Shown here: positions 6,046-6,242 of the stretch, piece by piece
Layout: every line of letters starts with the position of its first letter
How positions within the stretch are numbered: position 1 is the stretch's first letter
Assembly: GCA_002496955.1 (NCBI GenBank)
Contig: DALZ01000037.1
Location: forward strand, 1-6,242
Source of the DNA: Euryarchaeota archaeon UBA128
GTDB taxonomy: Archaea; Thermoplasmatota; Poseidoniia; Poseidoniales; Poseidoniaceae
Direction: 5' to 3'
DNA: 6,242 bases
Made by a program: the position numbers and the translations under genes
Notes under the pieces: generated by a model
Database searches by the model: none
Told to the model about the DNA's origin: nothing
Seen by the model: only the letters and a program-made list of their open reading frames with translations

Positions 6046-6242
6046 ATGGGCCGAGTGTTTCTCACACTGGTATTGTCAACCTTACTTTTGGTTTCCGGCT
6101 GTTTAGACCCTACAGAATTACTGAGCAATGATGGGAATGAATCCGAGGAGGAACAGATTGAGCCGGAACCAGAACCCGAGCCTGAGCCCGAGCCGGAACC
6201 AGAACCCGAGCCGGAACCAGAACCCGAGCCTGAGCCAGAACC
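6046..6242 (+). CDS. Secreted lipoprotein with Glu-Pro repeat tract, 5' end only
   Basis: The first 65 residues are visible and the frame is open at the right edge. A short signal peptide (hydrophobic residues about 4-17, with Arg3 as the only basic residue) ends in the lipobox LVSGC (15-19), so Cys19 is the predicted lipidated residue anchoring the protein on the outer face of the membrane. A short acidic linker (20-38, including SNDGNESEEE) is followed by uninterrupted Glu-Pro dipeptides from residue 39 to the edge, at least 13 of them. Such a tract forms a stiff, acidic, extended spacer, which would hold a downstream domain away from the membrane. That domain lies outside the window, so no function can be given. 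ATG 6046 is the first possible start after an in-frame TGA at 6022. Archaea of the suspected lineage often carry such Cys-anchored, Pro-rich-linker proteins. Confidence 0.8.
   Translation, partial: MGRVFLTLVLSTLLLVSGCLDPTELLSNDGNESEEEQIEPEPEPEPEPEPEPEPEPEPEPEPEPE
6160..6242 (+). repeat. Hierarchical GA(A/G)CCN tandem repeat encoding Glu-Pro
   Basis: The basic unit is six bases (one Glu and one Pro codon), but codon variants recur in blocks. The 18-base block GAGCCGGAACCAGAACCC occurs at 6160, 6190 and 6208. A 12-base block, GAGCCTGAGCC plus C or A, follows at 6178 and 6226. The order is therefore 18+12, 18, 18+12, so bases 6160-6189 recur at 6208-6237 with one change. This suggests duplication of multi-codon blocks rather than independent codon choice. 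The repeat continues past the window edge. Confidence 0.9.

Noticed and set aside
6160..6242. Tandem repeat as a possible CRISPR array
   Set aside because: There are no unique spacers; the unit is six bases and in frame with Glu-Pro codons of a lipoprotein.

Overview
This window looks like a piece of an archaeal genome, most likely a planktonic euryarchaeon of the Marine Group II (Poseidoniales) or Thermoplasmata-related type. The evidence is a presenilin-type intramembrane protease with archaeal architecture, a seryl-tRNA synthetase with the archaeal-looking TSEHP serine-site motif, a GGTGA ribosome binding site before serS, TATA-like AT boxes 25-30 bases upstream of start codons, and a lipoprotein with a long Glu-Pro tract. 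The lineage is an inference, since no rRNA or other decisive marker is present. Genes are densely packed and there is no gene-free stretch longer than about 80 bases. No tRNA, CRISPR array, insertion sequence or phage gene was seen.

Layout: (a) 2-664 (+), the 3' end of an unrecognised gene with a helical, TPR-like first half. It abuts, tail to tail with no spacer, (b) serS, 665-1957 (-). Nine bases upstream of serS on the same strand lies (c) a 724-residue, nine-helix presenilin/signal-peptide-peptidase homologue, 1967-4141 (-), which carries an unusually large extracytoplasmic domain of about 375 residues between helices 3 and 4. A 79-base divergent intergenic region with two perfect palindromes separates it from (d) folC, 4221-5525 (+), and (e) a dCMP deaminase whose longest reading frame overlaps folC by ATGA, 5522-5995 (+). 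After a 50-base gap with a TATA-like box comes (f) the start of a lipoprotein gene, 6046 to the window edge (+), whose Glu-Pro tract is encoded by a higher-order DNA repeat.

Working together: folC (tetrahydrofolate polyglutamylation and/or dihydrofolate synthesis) and dCMP deaminase (dCMP to dUMP) both feed thymidylate synthesis, so their pairing makes metabolic sense. The protease and serS appear to be co-transcribed without an obvious functional link. The most interesting object is the protease: a complete catalytic core (YD, GLGD, PLL in place of PAL) whose large ectodomain resembles a beta-propeller with one FG-GAP-like calcium-binding motif and the protein's only two cysteines.
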